A DNA stretch of 64,000 bases from Orthonyx spaldingii (taxonomy: Eukaryota > Chordata > Aves > Passeriformes > Orthonychidae), in assembly GCA_013397795.1 (NCBI GenBank), contig VZTJ01004195.1, positions 321,142 to 385,141 of the forward strand, written 5' to 3'. The translations under genes were made by a program, and so were the position numbers. Each line of letters starts with the position of its first letter. The first letter of the stretch is position 1. Shown here piece by piece: positions 1 through 12,319 of this stretch. The notes under the pieces were generated by a model, which saw only the letters and a list, made by a program, of their open reading frames with translations, had not been told where the DNA came from and searched no databases.

Positions 1-358
1 TTTTGTACATGTCCCTCCCCTGTTCACCCAGGACTGGCCAGATGTCACTGGTCAGTCATTTGCCCATTGGCTCGTCTCTCGCCTTGCCCTCCCCTGACGG
101 AAGGCATAAGAAGCCCAGGCGAGATACGGTCGGGGTCATTTTTTTCAGGTTTACCATATTGCTGCTTGTTCTTTGCACCTTCCTTTTCTCTCTGTGAGGG
201 AATAAAGATCTCTGATTTAAAGGCAAGTGAGCTGTCTGTTTATACCAGCAAACAGCGGCCACCGCCCGGCCCAGGACTGGAGCTCCCGCGCTAAGGGGCA
301 TACCAAGGGTGGGCACGGTGGTCCCAGAGAAGTCCAGCGACGAAACAGCAAAGCGACA
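1..358 (+). repeat. 3' part of an endogenous retrovirus LTR, sense orientation
   Basis: The block is far more GC-rich than its surroundings and is ordered like an LTR. It has an inverted CCAAT box (ATTGG, near 65), a TATA-like GCATAAG near 104, the polyadenylation signal AATAAA at 201-206, then a GC-rich U5-like stretch ending in GCGACA at 358. The other LTR in this window (18779-19400) also ends in GCGACA and has similar sequence just after its AATAAA, so a related class II (ERVK-like) family is inferred. The U3 start lies outside the window, so it cannot be told whether this is a solo LTR or the 3' LTR of a provirus. No primer-binding site or retroviral coding sequence follows it. Short open frames inside it are shadows. 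Confidence 0.6.
201..206 (+). terminator. LTR polyadenylation signal
   Basis: Canonical AATAAA inside the sense LTR. It lies about 200 bp upstream of the candidate last exon at 409-510, so use of it would end transcripts before that exon. Confidence 0.5.
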
Positions 359-408
359 CATCTGTATTTATTCAACCTGAGCTTGCTATATTGTAATTTT
401 TCTTATAG

Positions 409-510
409 GCCGTGATATTCTACTTTGCAGTGGACCCTGACCCTGTCAGTGCAACTCCTGCTGGCAGAGGGAAGACTGCAAGCAGAAAAAGGAGGGCAAG
501 AGCAACGTGA
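409..510 (+). CDS. candidate terminal coding exon, gene unknown
   Basis: A pyrimidine-rich acceptor-like site ending TTCTTATAG at 408 is followed by 33 open codons and TGA at 508-510. A second possible acceptor (CTTTGCAG) ends at 430. The product is hydrophobic at first, then has DPDPVSATPAG and a very basic end, GKTASRKRRARAT. The segment is clearly richer in G and C than the flanks and is not LTR or CR1 sequence. A basic, proline- and serine-containing C-terminus suits a nuclear protein, but I do not recognise the gene and no upstream exon is visible. A run of 33 open codons is not improbable by chance, so this rests on composition, the splice-like site and the tail together. Confidence 0.3.
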   Translation, partial: AVIFYFAVDPDPVSATPAGRGKTASRKRRARAT

Positions 511-1365
511 ACTACAGATCTTCCTGGCAATCTAGTGACTTTGAAAGCCATAGCATAGTGTTAGGTCAAGACACAACCTCATAAACCAAAACAAGTAAAT
601 TTTTTTAAGTGTGCCTTGATGAAATGAAAGATTTTGTAGTGGTTTTATGATGCATTTTAATATAAATACATGTTTACCAGGCACATTCCTTTATTTATGT
701 GTATACACTCTTGATTGTATGTGCTACAAAGATGGATACCTGGATACCTTGACAGGAATGTGGTACTAAAGAGGAAATCAAGCTCAAGGTTGTGTTTCTG
801 TAAGGATATAGCGTATTAAAAAAATATCTTTAATTCAGTCTGAGTTTTAAATGAAACAGGTACAACAGCATGTAAATTCTCACTCAAGAAAAAAGTCCAT
901 TTCCAAAATTATCTGAATGGATACCAATACATGAATTATTTTTTGATACACCTATGAGCTGATGGTCTTTGGAATTCCTAGTGCACTTAGAGAAGATACT
1001 GTACTGAATCTGAATACAATTTCGCTCTGCTGAGGATTCAGTCATTATTGAGGATGACTGCGTAATTGGAACTGGAGCGGGAATCAGTAATAGAAACATA
1101 AAAGATAGCTTGCCTGCCTGCAGATAGGTCAAAACTGCAGAATGCTAAACTAAAAGGTCATTATATATCTTTCTTCTGTCTTAAGAAATAACTTTTATGC
1201 ATTTATTTAGCCAAATCTTTTGTTGCAAAATATGTAGAATCTGTGTTTCATTTTTAAAGACCTTCATCTCTTGTTTAATTTTTTTCCTTGTCTTCTGCCA
1301 TGCAAACAGTTTTTAACCCTTTTAGGACTGAACTGAGAATAAAGATTTGTAACTTTTATTTTCAG
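511..1365 (+). other. possible 3' UTR of the candidate exon
   Basis: Unique AT-rich sequence. AATAAA at 1338-1343 followed by a T-rich stretch could be the polyadenylation site if 409-510 is a real last exon. Otherwise this is ordinary non-coding DNA. Confidence 0.2.
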
Positions 1366-3436
1366 TGTCATATATGAAAAAAATTGCTTACGGTTTAGGA
1401 TATCCTTTTGAACACCACAGGGGAAAAAACAGCCTGTGGATTTAAACTGTTCAGCTCTATGTACTTAATTGCAGTGTTGAGTCCAGAGTCAGGTTTTGCC
1501 TCCTATACAATCAATAGAAAGGAATAGGTAGGGTGCTTTGGGTTGGGTGTATGAACCAGCTGGCATAAAACAGACATGCCAGGAATGCATGTGTGAGGTG
1601 CTTTTTGCTTGATCTAAACTTGAGGATTTCATCTTTGGCTATGAAATTTCTCACCAGTATAATGTATGTTTTTAAACCTCTTCTCACGTAGGTTTTTATG
1701 AAATGTGTAAATTTGCTGTTCCAAAGTTTGATTTTTGTTTCATTCTTACAATCTCTTTTTTTTTTTTTGAATATCAAAGTAAAATGAAGCACATATTTAT
1801 GATAAAGTTCACCAATTACTAGTCTGTTAATTAAAGTTTTTAAAATTATTGTTCTGCTGCATATTTCTTTTGATTATGGAAGTATTTTGATACATAATTA
1901 CAGTAAACAACATAATATTAATTTAGGTATCCAAATGCTGTCATTATCCAAGATGAACTGTGCAACGCCCAGTCTGTACTCACAGTACTACTCTTACGTC
2001 TGAACATGACATCCATGAACACAGAATTCCTTGGCTCAGTTGTGCTGTATTACAGTGACAACAGGGCTCAAAGCTGCTCAGAGAAAAATCCTTTTTGCAA
2101 GCTCTAAAGTCCAAGTTCCATAAAATAGATAATATAAGATGATAGATAACATATTTCTAAGAAAGTTATGGTTTTTTTCCAAAGAGAAGAATTACAAGTG
2201 CTTTCATTGAAGACTCACAAGTTGATCTCTATATACATTTATATGAAAATAATATTAACTTCTGAAAATCTGTAACATTTTTACTTTGTATTTTTGTTCT
2301 CTCTAAGCTCTGTGTTGTAGTCATAGGTATATTTGGACCACAGACAGTGGCAGAGCTCAGTGCCAAGTATTATCTCAGCAAATATTAGTTTGTTCTCTTA
2401 GAGGAGATGTAAAACATAAGTCAATATCTGCTATTGAACCATGTAAGTGAATTTAAGCCTTGGAAATGTTTATATTTGTCAGATAATCAAAGAAGTGGTG
2501 ACAACTACGCAGAGATGGAAAATGCTGATGTGTTTTCACAGGGCACAAGGGATAACTATTCTTATTTTATTTTAAAGTCAGTCACTTAAGAAGTTTCAAG
2601 TGCCTATGCAGAGTATTTTTGCTCTGTCTTAAGGTTGCCATAATTCAATTTTTATTCCAATACTCCCTCAAAATAATTAAACCGTGCAGAACTGAAGGAC
2701 CCTCACTTCCCAAAGCAAGTATTTACATGAATTTCATGTGGTTAACAATGCCACATTAAATCACAATTTTCTTTGAAAGTATCCATGGAAATCAACACTT
2801 AGGTAGGGCAGATATTTCCCAATATAAACTAGTATTTCAGGTGTCAGGTGATTTAAAGTAATCCTTTGAGTTGTTCATTTTACAATCTGTTCTCACCTAT
2901 TTGTGATGCAAAACTGCTTATTGAAGTAATGTCCCAAAATGATTGAAACATTTAAAATAGAATAACAAACACAAAATTATAAATAATGAAAAAGTTATAA
3001 AGAAGAATTAATATTCTGTTCTCTCACGAGTAATAGTATTAGTACAAAGTAGAGCTGTTGCAAAATATTTGTTTGAATACACAAACCCACTGACTCATTG
3101 CATGATTAGGTGCTGAATTATTTCTCAAGGTATAAGGTTGTCTAGACATCCTCACAGTTACACTAAGAAAGTGGACTTTGTTAAAGTTATGTTAGAGCAT
3201 TCATCTTACTCATTAACTCAAATACCTATTTTCTTTTCATGTGATTCTTCTACATTATCTTAGCTGCAGAAACAGTACAGCTGTAATATAGAGATAATAT
3301 CAGGTTGAAGTGTTTCATAGTAAATGGCGAAAATGATAAGTACAAAATGAACAGAAAATTATATACAAGTACTGTGAACAACAGAGAGGAAACAAAATGC
3401 TACATGCTGAAGCTCTTGGTTTGGTTGGGTTTGTTT

Positions 3437-3575
3437 GTTTGTTTTGGAAGACATCAAGTAATAATTTTCCTATTTTAGAATTCTGAAGGAAAAATATATA
3501 ATATATATAAAAATATATTTTTCCTCCTGTATTTTAAAATAGAAAAATTATTACCTATTGTCTTCCAAAACAAAC
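3437..3575. repeat. long imperfect inverted repeat (hairpin), arms about 62 bp
   Basis: The left arm 3437-3498 begins GTTTGTTTTGGAAGAC. The right arm 3514-3575 ends with its exact complement, GTCTTCCAAAACAAAC. By hand alignment about 54 of 62 positions pair, with a 15-base AT-rich loop. The outer 16 bp are perfect. It could be a small MITE-like element, a fold-back duplication or a hairpin RNA precursor; nothing in the sequence decides between these. Confidence 0.75.
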
Positions 3576-6375
3576 AAGCTTTTTAACAGTATGCCATACA
3601 TTCAATTTTCTTTTGTCCTTTTCCTTTTTTTCTTTTTTTCACTCCTTGGGTGATAACCCAAATTTGCTAATAGATTGAGTTGCATTATATGCAAGCAGGT
3701 TATGTAAATGTTAGTCTCAAAAGGGAGAGGCTGCTTTAGTCAACAAACATCCTGAAAAACCTAAAAACTTACCATAATTTCACAGCTGTGCACTGCTTCT
3801 CTTTGAAGGATGATTGCTGAGCTACTTCACTCGTGGATGAGCATCAGCTCATGTCAACCACAGCCTAAGACACAAACTCCACTTTTGCCTCACCTGAAGA
3901 CACCTTACAGAGGGAGACTGTCAGTCTCTTCTGTCACCTTCACAGGATCCTAAAGGACACGGCTCTGTAGGGAGTCAAATCACAAAGGCCTGCCCAGCTC
4001 TAAGGGTTTCTCTGCTAAGGCATAGAGAGGAGAATGTTGTTTTGCCTCGTTGTTTGCAGAACAGACTACTCCTCTTTGGAGTGAATTATCCCTCTGTCTT
4101 CCAGAGAGGTACATGATGAGGGACTGATCCTCCATGTGGGTAGGAAACATGGTAGTCTGACCACAGGGCCTTTTGGGGTGGGATCCCGTGGTTTGGAAAC
4201 AGTCAGCTTAGCTTGCTGTTGTGCTACCCAGTTCTGAACTGGAAAACTGTAGTCAGGCAATCCAAAATATGCTAAAAGATTCAGTTTCTCATTTTCAGTC
4301 TGCCCTATACAATCTAAAGGCTTTCAGTCCTCTTGTTGCAAGCTGAAAAGGGAAGTCATCAAGTTGTGCCATAGAGTTTCACATTTTTATGGAATCATAG
4401 ACACAATAAAACTCTTGGTCAATGTCTTGGGCTTGATACAAGTCTTGTTATTCTTAATCTCACTAAAATGATTGAATGGCAACAATCATCTTGATTTTTC
4501 ATGCACATGTTCATGCCTCCCAACTAGAATAATTATATAACATATTTCAGCATCACTAGTAGTTAAAGAGTAAGAAGACTCAATGTCTGGTTTAGCTTCA
4601 GCTATATTGCAGGCCACTGCCAAGACGTTCAAATCCTTTTCAGCTCTTTTTTACTCTGTTTCTAGCCTGCAGAAGATCCCTTGCTCCTTAATTATTCCTA
4701 AGTAGGTTCCATCAGCCTCACTGTTTCTTCTATCAGCTGTTATCTTTCATCATGAACTATGATGGTAGGCTGAAGTACTAACCCTGGAAGCCTTGTTGGA
4801 GAAAGATGAATGGCCATTAGTCTTTTGCAGTATAAGCAAGTGGGACACAGCCTCATGTGCTTTTATGTTGCAGACCACAGAATTTCTTAACACTCTTTCA
4901 CCTTGGATTTTTTCACATCCTGATTTTTTGTTTGTTCCAAGAGCTTGCAAAGTTTCATATCTTAGCTTCCTCCCCTATTTGCATCCAGATGTTGCAGACA
5001 AATTTCAGTCAAGCAAGAATGCTTTTCAAGTGTTCTTGAAAAAACTTTCCCAGGCAACCACATTTCTTTCTATGCTTCTTGGATACATATGCATCATAAC
5101 AATGAAGTGTAGGTCTAAACCCACAGCATCTGTGCCTCCCTTGTTAAATCTTAACAGATATGAGGCATCATGCTATGAGGCTTCACCAGGAGTTAGCTTC
5201 TGTGACCACCTTATACAGTACAGAAAATTGACACTTTTCAGCTGAAGCCTTGCCAACTTACTGATTTTAACAGATTTTATCTGTGTCAAGATTGAGACAG
5301 TCCTTAGAACACTATCAAAATAAATGGTATTAGGAGTGAACTTTTGATTCTACTGATGGTATAATGCTTACTGCTAAAGAGTTTCCTGAAGATTTCTCTC
5401 TGGTTTTCTTTAAAGCTGTGCAGGTAAGCAGATAAATAAAAATAAATATTTTTAATAAGCAAACATATATAATTATCATTTCTATAGCTGAATAGATGTT
5501 ATTTAGCTATTTACGTTTAAATACTTTTTCACCTGGGTTAAGCACTACACTATAACCTTTGTAACTTTCATTTCATTTGTACAACTTTTGGTCTAAACTA
5601 GATTAACATATAACTACATAGAATACTACAAATATTAACCTTTCTCTTATCTGAAATATTAGGTTTGGATCCAAGAATTTCAGTTGCAAAACTACAAAAG
5701 ACACTGGAAAACTATGGTTACTTGATAGTTGCTATTTACAAAATAGCAAATTTTTGCTACATCTTTCTTTAAACTCACCTCCTTCTTGGCATCATAAACA
5801 GCATTTTCTACTGTTATTCTGTTATTCCAATTTTTCTTACTACAGGGAACAAAATTGAATCATTTTTGTCTCATTATTTGTGTGCTTAGAATGCTTGAAA
5901 AACATAGTCAGAAAAAGTGGTACACTCATGAGCTGTATAACATTTCTGAAAAACCCAGACAAAACGTTTCCTTCTTTGTTTCCTGAATAGGGACATCAAC
6001 CCCATAGCTGTAGAAACTGAGGCTAAATAGCAGTTTGCTTCAGGGCAGTATCCGTCTGTTGAGTGTCTACATCAAGCACAGAAAGGTTTCACTGCCAAAC
6101 ACAGTTTTTAATTGATGAGATCAGGGCATTAATTCTTTACAAGGGCTTTTCTGCTTTCTCCTGCTACAGCTGACCCCCTTGAAACCTGCAGTCATGCCTT
6201 TCTATGTGACATTGATGAGCCTCCCAAATTTGCAGGTGGCCAATTCCTATTTGAATACAGACACTTAAACCTGAAAGCAACAGAGATAAATATAATATTT
6301 TTGCCCATTACACAGTTTTGAAAGTCAATAGTTTTGTCTGATAGATGCAACTGTCTACTCCAGAATCAAAGATCT

Positions 6376-6405
6376 CTCACCAAGAAATTTCTCACCAAGA
6401 AATCT
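6376..6405. repeat. 15-bp tandem duplication
   Basis: CTCACCAAGAAATTT is followed directly by CTCACCAAGAAATCT, with one mismatch. Replication slippage is the likely origin. Confidence 0.8.
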
Positions 6406-8802
6406 CTTGTATTCAGGATTGCAAGGTGAATTTACCAGTTGTAAATAAATGAAAAACTGCCATGCAGATCTTACACCAGTTTAAAAAAATGGATGGGAGA
6501 AATAGCCTTTTTGACATGAACTTCTGTTTCATTCACTAAGAAGAAGTTTCAGCTGTGTGGTAGTACTGATAGTTTGTCTCTGGAACTGATATTCAGCAAT
6601 ATTCAATAATTGATGCTCAAAAATTTTTATACTGCTGATCAAAGCAGAAGAATCAATGATGTTCATAACATCCTGTATGTCTGAGACAGCCTAGAAAAGG
6701 ATTTAATTGCCTAAGTGGAAATTTAGAATCTGCATTTCTACAGAATTCATTGCCCCATTTTTTGCTATCTAAAGTAAAAACTTGGATTATGGTTGAAAAC
6801 TGATACATGGTCAAGACTTACTTTTCATGTGTGAATTATAGAAATGATTGATGTTAAAGCAGCTTAATGGTCAATTATTTGTGTTACATATTGCTCATAT
6901 AGAAGAAGATATGCAGTTTTACAAAATAAAATAAAAGCTTACAGATAACAAATTTGCCTTTGTACAAGAAAATGGGTGTGTTAGGGAACCTGATGAGGTG
7001 GCAACAAAATCCAAGGAATCATTAACTTACTGTGTGATCATTTGAAAATCTTTCTAAGGCAGTTTGATTGCAAATATGTCATAGAATATTTGTACTTTAA
7101 ATACAATGGAAAAGAAATCACACTGTGAATACTGCTGACTGCCAATATTACTGATAAAGATGAAAGAAGCATTTTGATTAACATATCTGAATGTTACACA
7201 TTTAATCTGCTAATTGTTATTATTGTACCATGTTACCTTCAACAAGAACTACAGCCTTAGTTTATGGAAAACTGCTTTTCTAGCTGTAGATATTTCTTGC
7301 ATATTATGTTCATTTCAGAAATAGTAAAAAGAACTATATTTACTGAACCCCTTTACATGTTTAGTTCATCATTTGAAATACATTTGAACAGTCATCAAAG
7401 TTTGGGTGTGTTGTCTGGGCACTGTTTTATGAAACACAGATTGTAACATCTCCATAGAATTTAGTTCATGAATTCATAAAGAAGTCAATGTAGCAAAATT
7501 TGCGTTGTTTTCTGTTGGACCAGAAGCAGAGAAATCCAGATGCAATTCAGCATAACTGAAAGGGACAATGTGTAAAAATATCCATTCTAGCTTGGCTTAC
7601 TAGAAGTAAAATGGTCATATTGGTGTAGAAATCCACCTGGAATTAATTAGTTATGAGAGCCTGAGATGAGCTATGCCATGCAGACATTCCCTTAGTGTGA
7701 CTATTTTTGAACCACATACAATTACCAACTTACTGAGAGGCAGACAATTATGCAGAGACTGCTTTTTCTTTATTTTTTTTAATTCTAATTTTTGCATATT
7801 TATTCTGGCATGCAGTCCCTCCTTCCCACTCTCCCTGTCTTTCCTCTGAGTCCATCAGCGCTGAAGCTATGGCAGCACAGATGGAGTTTATCTTTTTTTC
7901 TTTCTGGAAACCCAAACTTCAGCATAAAAGTCTGTCATCATTTACAGATATGCAACTGACAGAAAGTCACATCAAAGTAGATTTGTAAATAGTCAAAGGA
8001 CTCTTTCACACAGCAGCTGTGTAGATAGAAATCCACAGTGGTTTGCTGCCATTGTCTATTCCTCATTTCAGCATAATTTTCATGTTACACTGTGTAGAAT
8101 CAGTACACACCACACTACATGTGCAAGTCTGTGTGATAAATCTCTGGTGTTGAACTATACAGAATGGGTATGAAGATGAAAAGCACTGGGGACTTCTGCC
8201 CCTTGCAGGATGATTATTTCTAACAAAAATTACAATTTGAAAGTGTGGTCAGTTTTTCTGAAATAAAATTCCATGTGGAAAAGGCCTTCCTTAGAGAAAT
8301 CATAGCTATTTTACTTCCCCATATGTTTGTCTTTCATCAGCCTGATCATCACAAGCAGACCCCAGAACCACCTACTGATCATATATCACTATTTTCTTAA
8401 TAGGAATTATAACACTTTGGGTAAAAAAAACCAAAAACCAAAAAACAAAAAAACCTACTTATCATTGTATCCTGATCTGTATAATGACATGATCTGAAAT
8501 TCATCTCACTGATTTATGTGTTCACTAGGGATTCTGAGTTTGCATTCAGGAATCTACCTTCAATGAGCCTTCTACTAGAAACTCAGCAAAAAGTAAACAA
8601 ATCCTCTTAAACTATCCCTTGACTACTTCATTGCACATAGAATTTCCATGACTATTTCTCATTCTGGGTCAGAATTCATCTATATATTCCTAAGATCTAT
8701 TGCTTGTTGTTTTACTCTCATCATTTATTTTTCATCACATAAACAGCAAACTATCTGATTTTCTTACCTATTGTATCCTTCCACAGAGTGCTCCATTTTT
8801 AT

Positions 8803-10530
8803 CTAAAAAGGCAAAAGCTCAGCTAGAACTTCACTTGGCCACAGCTGTGAAAGATAATCAAAAGTGATTTTATTGAAAAGGAGTGCCAAGGAAAAACTCC
8901 ATTCTTTACTGGACACAGAGAAGAATGTGGTCACCAAGGATGAGGAAAAGAGTGAAGAACTTAATGCTTTCTTTACCTCAGTCTTAGACAGAAAGTCTGG
9001 TACACAGGGACAGGGAGCAGAGTAGGCCCCTTGCAATCCAGCAGGAAATTATTGGTGACCCACTGTCCCACTTGGACAATCATGAGTCTGTGGGACCAGA
9101 AGGGATCCACTCAAGGGTAGTGAGGGATCTGACAAAAGAGCTGGTCAAGCCACTCCCCATCATTTATGATCAGTCCTGGTTAACCAGGGAGACCCCAGAT
9201 GACTGAAGGTTGGAAAACATCCATCTACAAGATGGACATCTACCAGAAGGGTCAGAAGAGAGAACCAGGGAACTACAGGCCACTCAGCCTGACTGCAGTG
9301 CCAGGGAAGTTTATGGAGCATATCATCTTGAGTGCCATCACACTGAACATATAGGGCAACAAGGGAATCAGGCCCAGGCAGCAGGGGCTTAGGAAAGGCA
9401 GGTCCTGCCTGACCAACGTGATCTTGTTTTATGACCTGCCCAGTCAATGAGGAAAAGGCTGTGGGTGTTGTCTACTCTGACTTCAGCAAAGTCTTTCATA
9501 GTGTCTCTCACAACATTCTTCTGGAAAAGCTGGCAGCCTGTGGCTTGGACAGGGGCTCTCTTTGCTGAGTTAAACACTGACTTGATGGCCAGAGAGTGGT
9601 GGTGAGTGGCAGCTGGTCATTAGTGGTGATTCCCAGGGCTCAGAGTTTAGGCCCATCCTGTCTAATATCTTTAATGATGATATGGATAAGGGGATGGAAT
9701 GCACCCTTGGTAACTTAGTGGACAACTCTAAATTTGGTGGGAGTGTTAATTTTCTGGGAGGTAGGAAGGCTCTACAGAGGAATCTGGACAGGCTGGATCA
9801 ATGGGCCAGTTCAACAAAGCAAAGTGCTGAGTCTTGTACTTAGGTCACAACCACTCCATGCAGTATTACACATATTGAGCAGAGAGGCTGGAAAGAAGCT
9901 CAGTGGGAAAGGACCTTGGGGTTCTGGTTGACAGCAGCTGAATATGAACTAGCTATGCCCAGGTGGCCAAGAAGGCCAATGGCATCCTGGCCTGTATCAA
10001 CAACGGTGCAGTTCAGGGCAGTGATGGTCTCCTGAACTTGGCACTGGTGAGATCTTGAATTCTGTGTTCAGTTCTGGGTGCCTCAGTTCAGAAAAGACAT
10101 TGAGGTGTTGGAGCAAGTCCAGAGAAGGGCAACAGAGCTGGTGGAGCTGACTTACAGAGAGTAAGTCATATGAGGAGCGATGAAGCTGGGAGTATTTTAG
10201 CCTGGAGAAGAAGAGATTCAGGAGTGATATTACTGCTCTCCACAGTCACCTGACAGGAGGTTGTATCGAGGTAGGATTTGGCCTCCTCTCCCAGCTAGAT
10301 AGTGACAGGTTGAGAGGACATGGCCTCAAGTTGCTAGGGGAAATTCATGTGGGACATCAGGAGGACTTTGTTCATAGAAAGTGTTGTTAAACTTTGGAAT
10401 GGGCTGCCCAGAGAGGTGATGGAGTCACCATCGCTGAAGGCATACTGTAGCCTAGTTGTCATGGTTCTGATCAGTCAAAGGTTAGACTCAGTCTCAGAGA
10501 TCTTTTCCAGCTAAGTGACTGTGTGATTCT
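8803..10530 (+). mobile_element. CR1 LINE fragment: ORF2 RT half to 3' end, decayed
   Basis: Frameshifted translations follow the avian CR1 ORF2. The piece starts at the linker after the endonuclease (KAKAQLELHLA, about 8809). It continues through the conserved 'VGP.GIHSR' region (about 9090), the palm segment DFSKVFHSVSHNILLEKL (about 9480) and the C-terminal 'LGCLI' region, to the 3' UTR ending GTGTGATTCT. The catalytic FADD box is destroyed: the equivalent codons near 9712-9729 read NLVDNS. There are many stops and indels, so the copy is old and dead. The upstream endonuclease and ORF1 are absent, as expected for a 5'-truncated insertion. All short open frames here are remnants or shadows of the LINE. 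Confidence 0.92.
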
Positions 10531-12319
10531 TTCAAGAAGGAATGATGCAGAAGTAAAAAAGTCTTTGTTTGAAAATGAGTAAATTACCAGAGAAATCCTA
10601 GTTACTTGGAAATAAATCTTGATAATTAACTAGGAAATAACCATGAAGTGTATACTAATAGCTTATGATGAATGAGATAGAGAAAGGACAGTGAATACTT
10701 CCAAAAAAAATAATAAAAAAAAAGATAACCTGAAAACCTGCTGAACTTGAAAAAAGGTGGCTGTTGCAAGTCTTCTTGTTCTGGTGCTTACTGGCAGAAA
10801 ATCAATCTTTCTGTACTACAGCTTTGTATTCTCTGATTCTGACAAGCACAACTTTCATTTTGTTTTTACTGCGCTGTTAGAAAAACTGTGGACCACAGAT
10901 ATAAATTAATTGACTCTTATAATTTATTCTGTCATTCATAAGCAATTATCAACAAATCTGTTTCAGAATATAAATGTATACATTTTTGCTTGCTCTTCAG
11001 TTTAACATCCTAGACTTAATGCATATTTGAGGGTTTGATTGCAGTTGTCAAACTGAAAAGCAAGGAATGTGTGCCAGAAAAACATATGTAGCATCAAAAT
11101 GCACATCCTACTCCTTTCAGGATTCCTATTGAACTAATAGAACTATCCAAGAGATCCTTTGGTTCGTATAGTCAGTTAATATTTCTCATAAAATATTCTT
11201 ATTCATACAATGAAAATATATTACAAGTATTATGATTAGTAAAAAAAAGGCTCTAGTGAACAGTTTTGCCACTTTGAATTGAGACTATTCCTATAAGTTT
11301 TGACATATACAGGATTAAAAATAATCAGCGAAGTAACCAACAAGATACTGATATTTTATAGCTGTCTTGGAATTTACTAATAAGCAAACCACAATTCAAA
11401 ACTTATATAAGCATTAAGGGCAAAGAAAAAGAGTTCAAAAAGGAAGCTGGTTTGTCAGTACAAGGTAATGGTAGGACTAGAAAAGAATGCATACTTTATT
11501 CCTTTTCCAGTGTTTGAATCAACAGAATTCATTGCTTCCATAGGTTAATGGTAGAAATAACCATGAGATCCCCTGAACATTAAATGCTACAGAGTCCTTA
11601 ATTTGCCTAGAAAGTCAGTTTTGGTTTTGGGAAGTAACTTGGCATTTCAGCTTCCTTCCAGTGAAAAAAGCCAGCTCTATGTTTTGAATATAGAATTGCT
11701 CTTTAGCTAAGATGAATTGTTGCTAGGTCATACAACTCTACTGTGTTGGAGAAACTTGTCATTTTTTGCAGTGTAGCAACTATTGCGCAACTGAATTAGT
11801 CTAGCTTTATCTTTTACTTACTCCTATGATGTGTTTAAGAAAGCATAGAGTCTACGTGCATTTTACAGATGTATGTCCTCTCCTTTCTCTGCGTTCCAAT
11901 AAAGCTAAAAAATGTTTAAATCTAGCAACTAAGGTCAAGATATGTGATCCCATGGATTTCTGTTCTACAGTGTAAGTCAGTAATGGAAGATTTATATACA
12001 TTAAATGAGAATATAAGAAAACCTAGGTGCAAAGTAATAAAGCAAGGAAAAAAAAGAAAAAAATCAGCCAGCCATTAACTATGCAATTGTATTCATGTTA
12101 ATACATTATAATTGTTAGAAACATTCTAGGAATTCAATTATCATTTAATACAATAGCCTGTAACAATTTAATTAGATATCATTTACTCTATAGACATCCA
12201 CTATTAAAAATTCTGACCTTAATAACTCTATCTTGCTAATGTTCCTTAGATTAATCCACATACAAGCGTGTGCATCACTGAGAGGTTAGCCCCTGCATTA
12301 TGACTACCTCAGTCAAGAA
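10531..12319. other. unique AT-rich spacer between two CR1 pieces
   Basis: I see no gene, known repeat or structured element here beyond an A-rich run near 10700-10723. Confidence 0.6.

Larger units (their letters stand above)
1366..8802. other. unique AT-rich non-coding region
   Basis: No repeat family recognised apart from the entries given separately. It contains a long imperfect inverted repeat (3437-3575), a somewhat GC-richer block at about 3780-5250 that is open for 150 codons (4793-5245), and a 15-bp tandem duplication (6376-6405). Two splice-like signals on the plus strand are worth noting: a donor CAG|GTAAGC at 5424 and an acceptor with a long pyrimidine tract ending at 6169. Neither is tied to a convincing frame. 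Confidence 0.6.

Noticed and set aside
1018..1119. Plus-strand frame with a run like VIIEDDCVIGTGAGI, reminiscent of hexapeptide-repeat transferases
   Set aside because: Only about 33 codons between stops in AT-rich DNA, no second repeat, no splice support; a chance resemblance.
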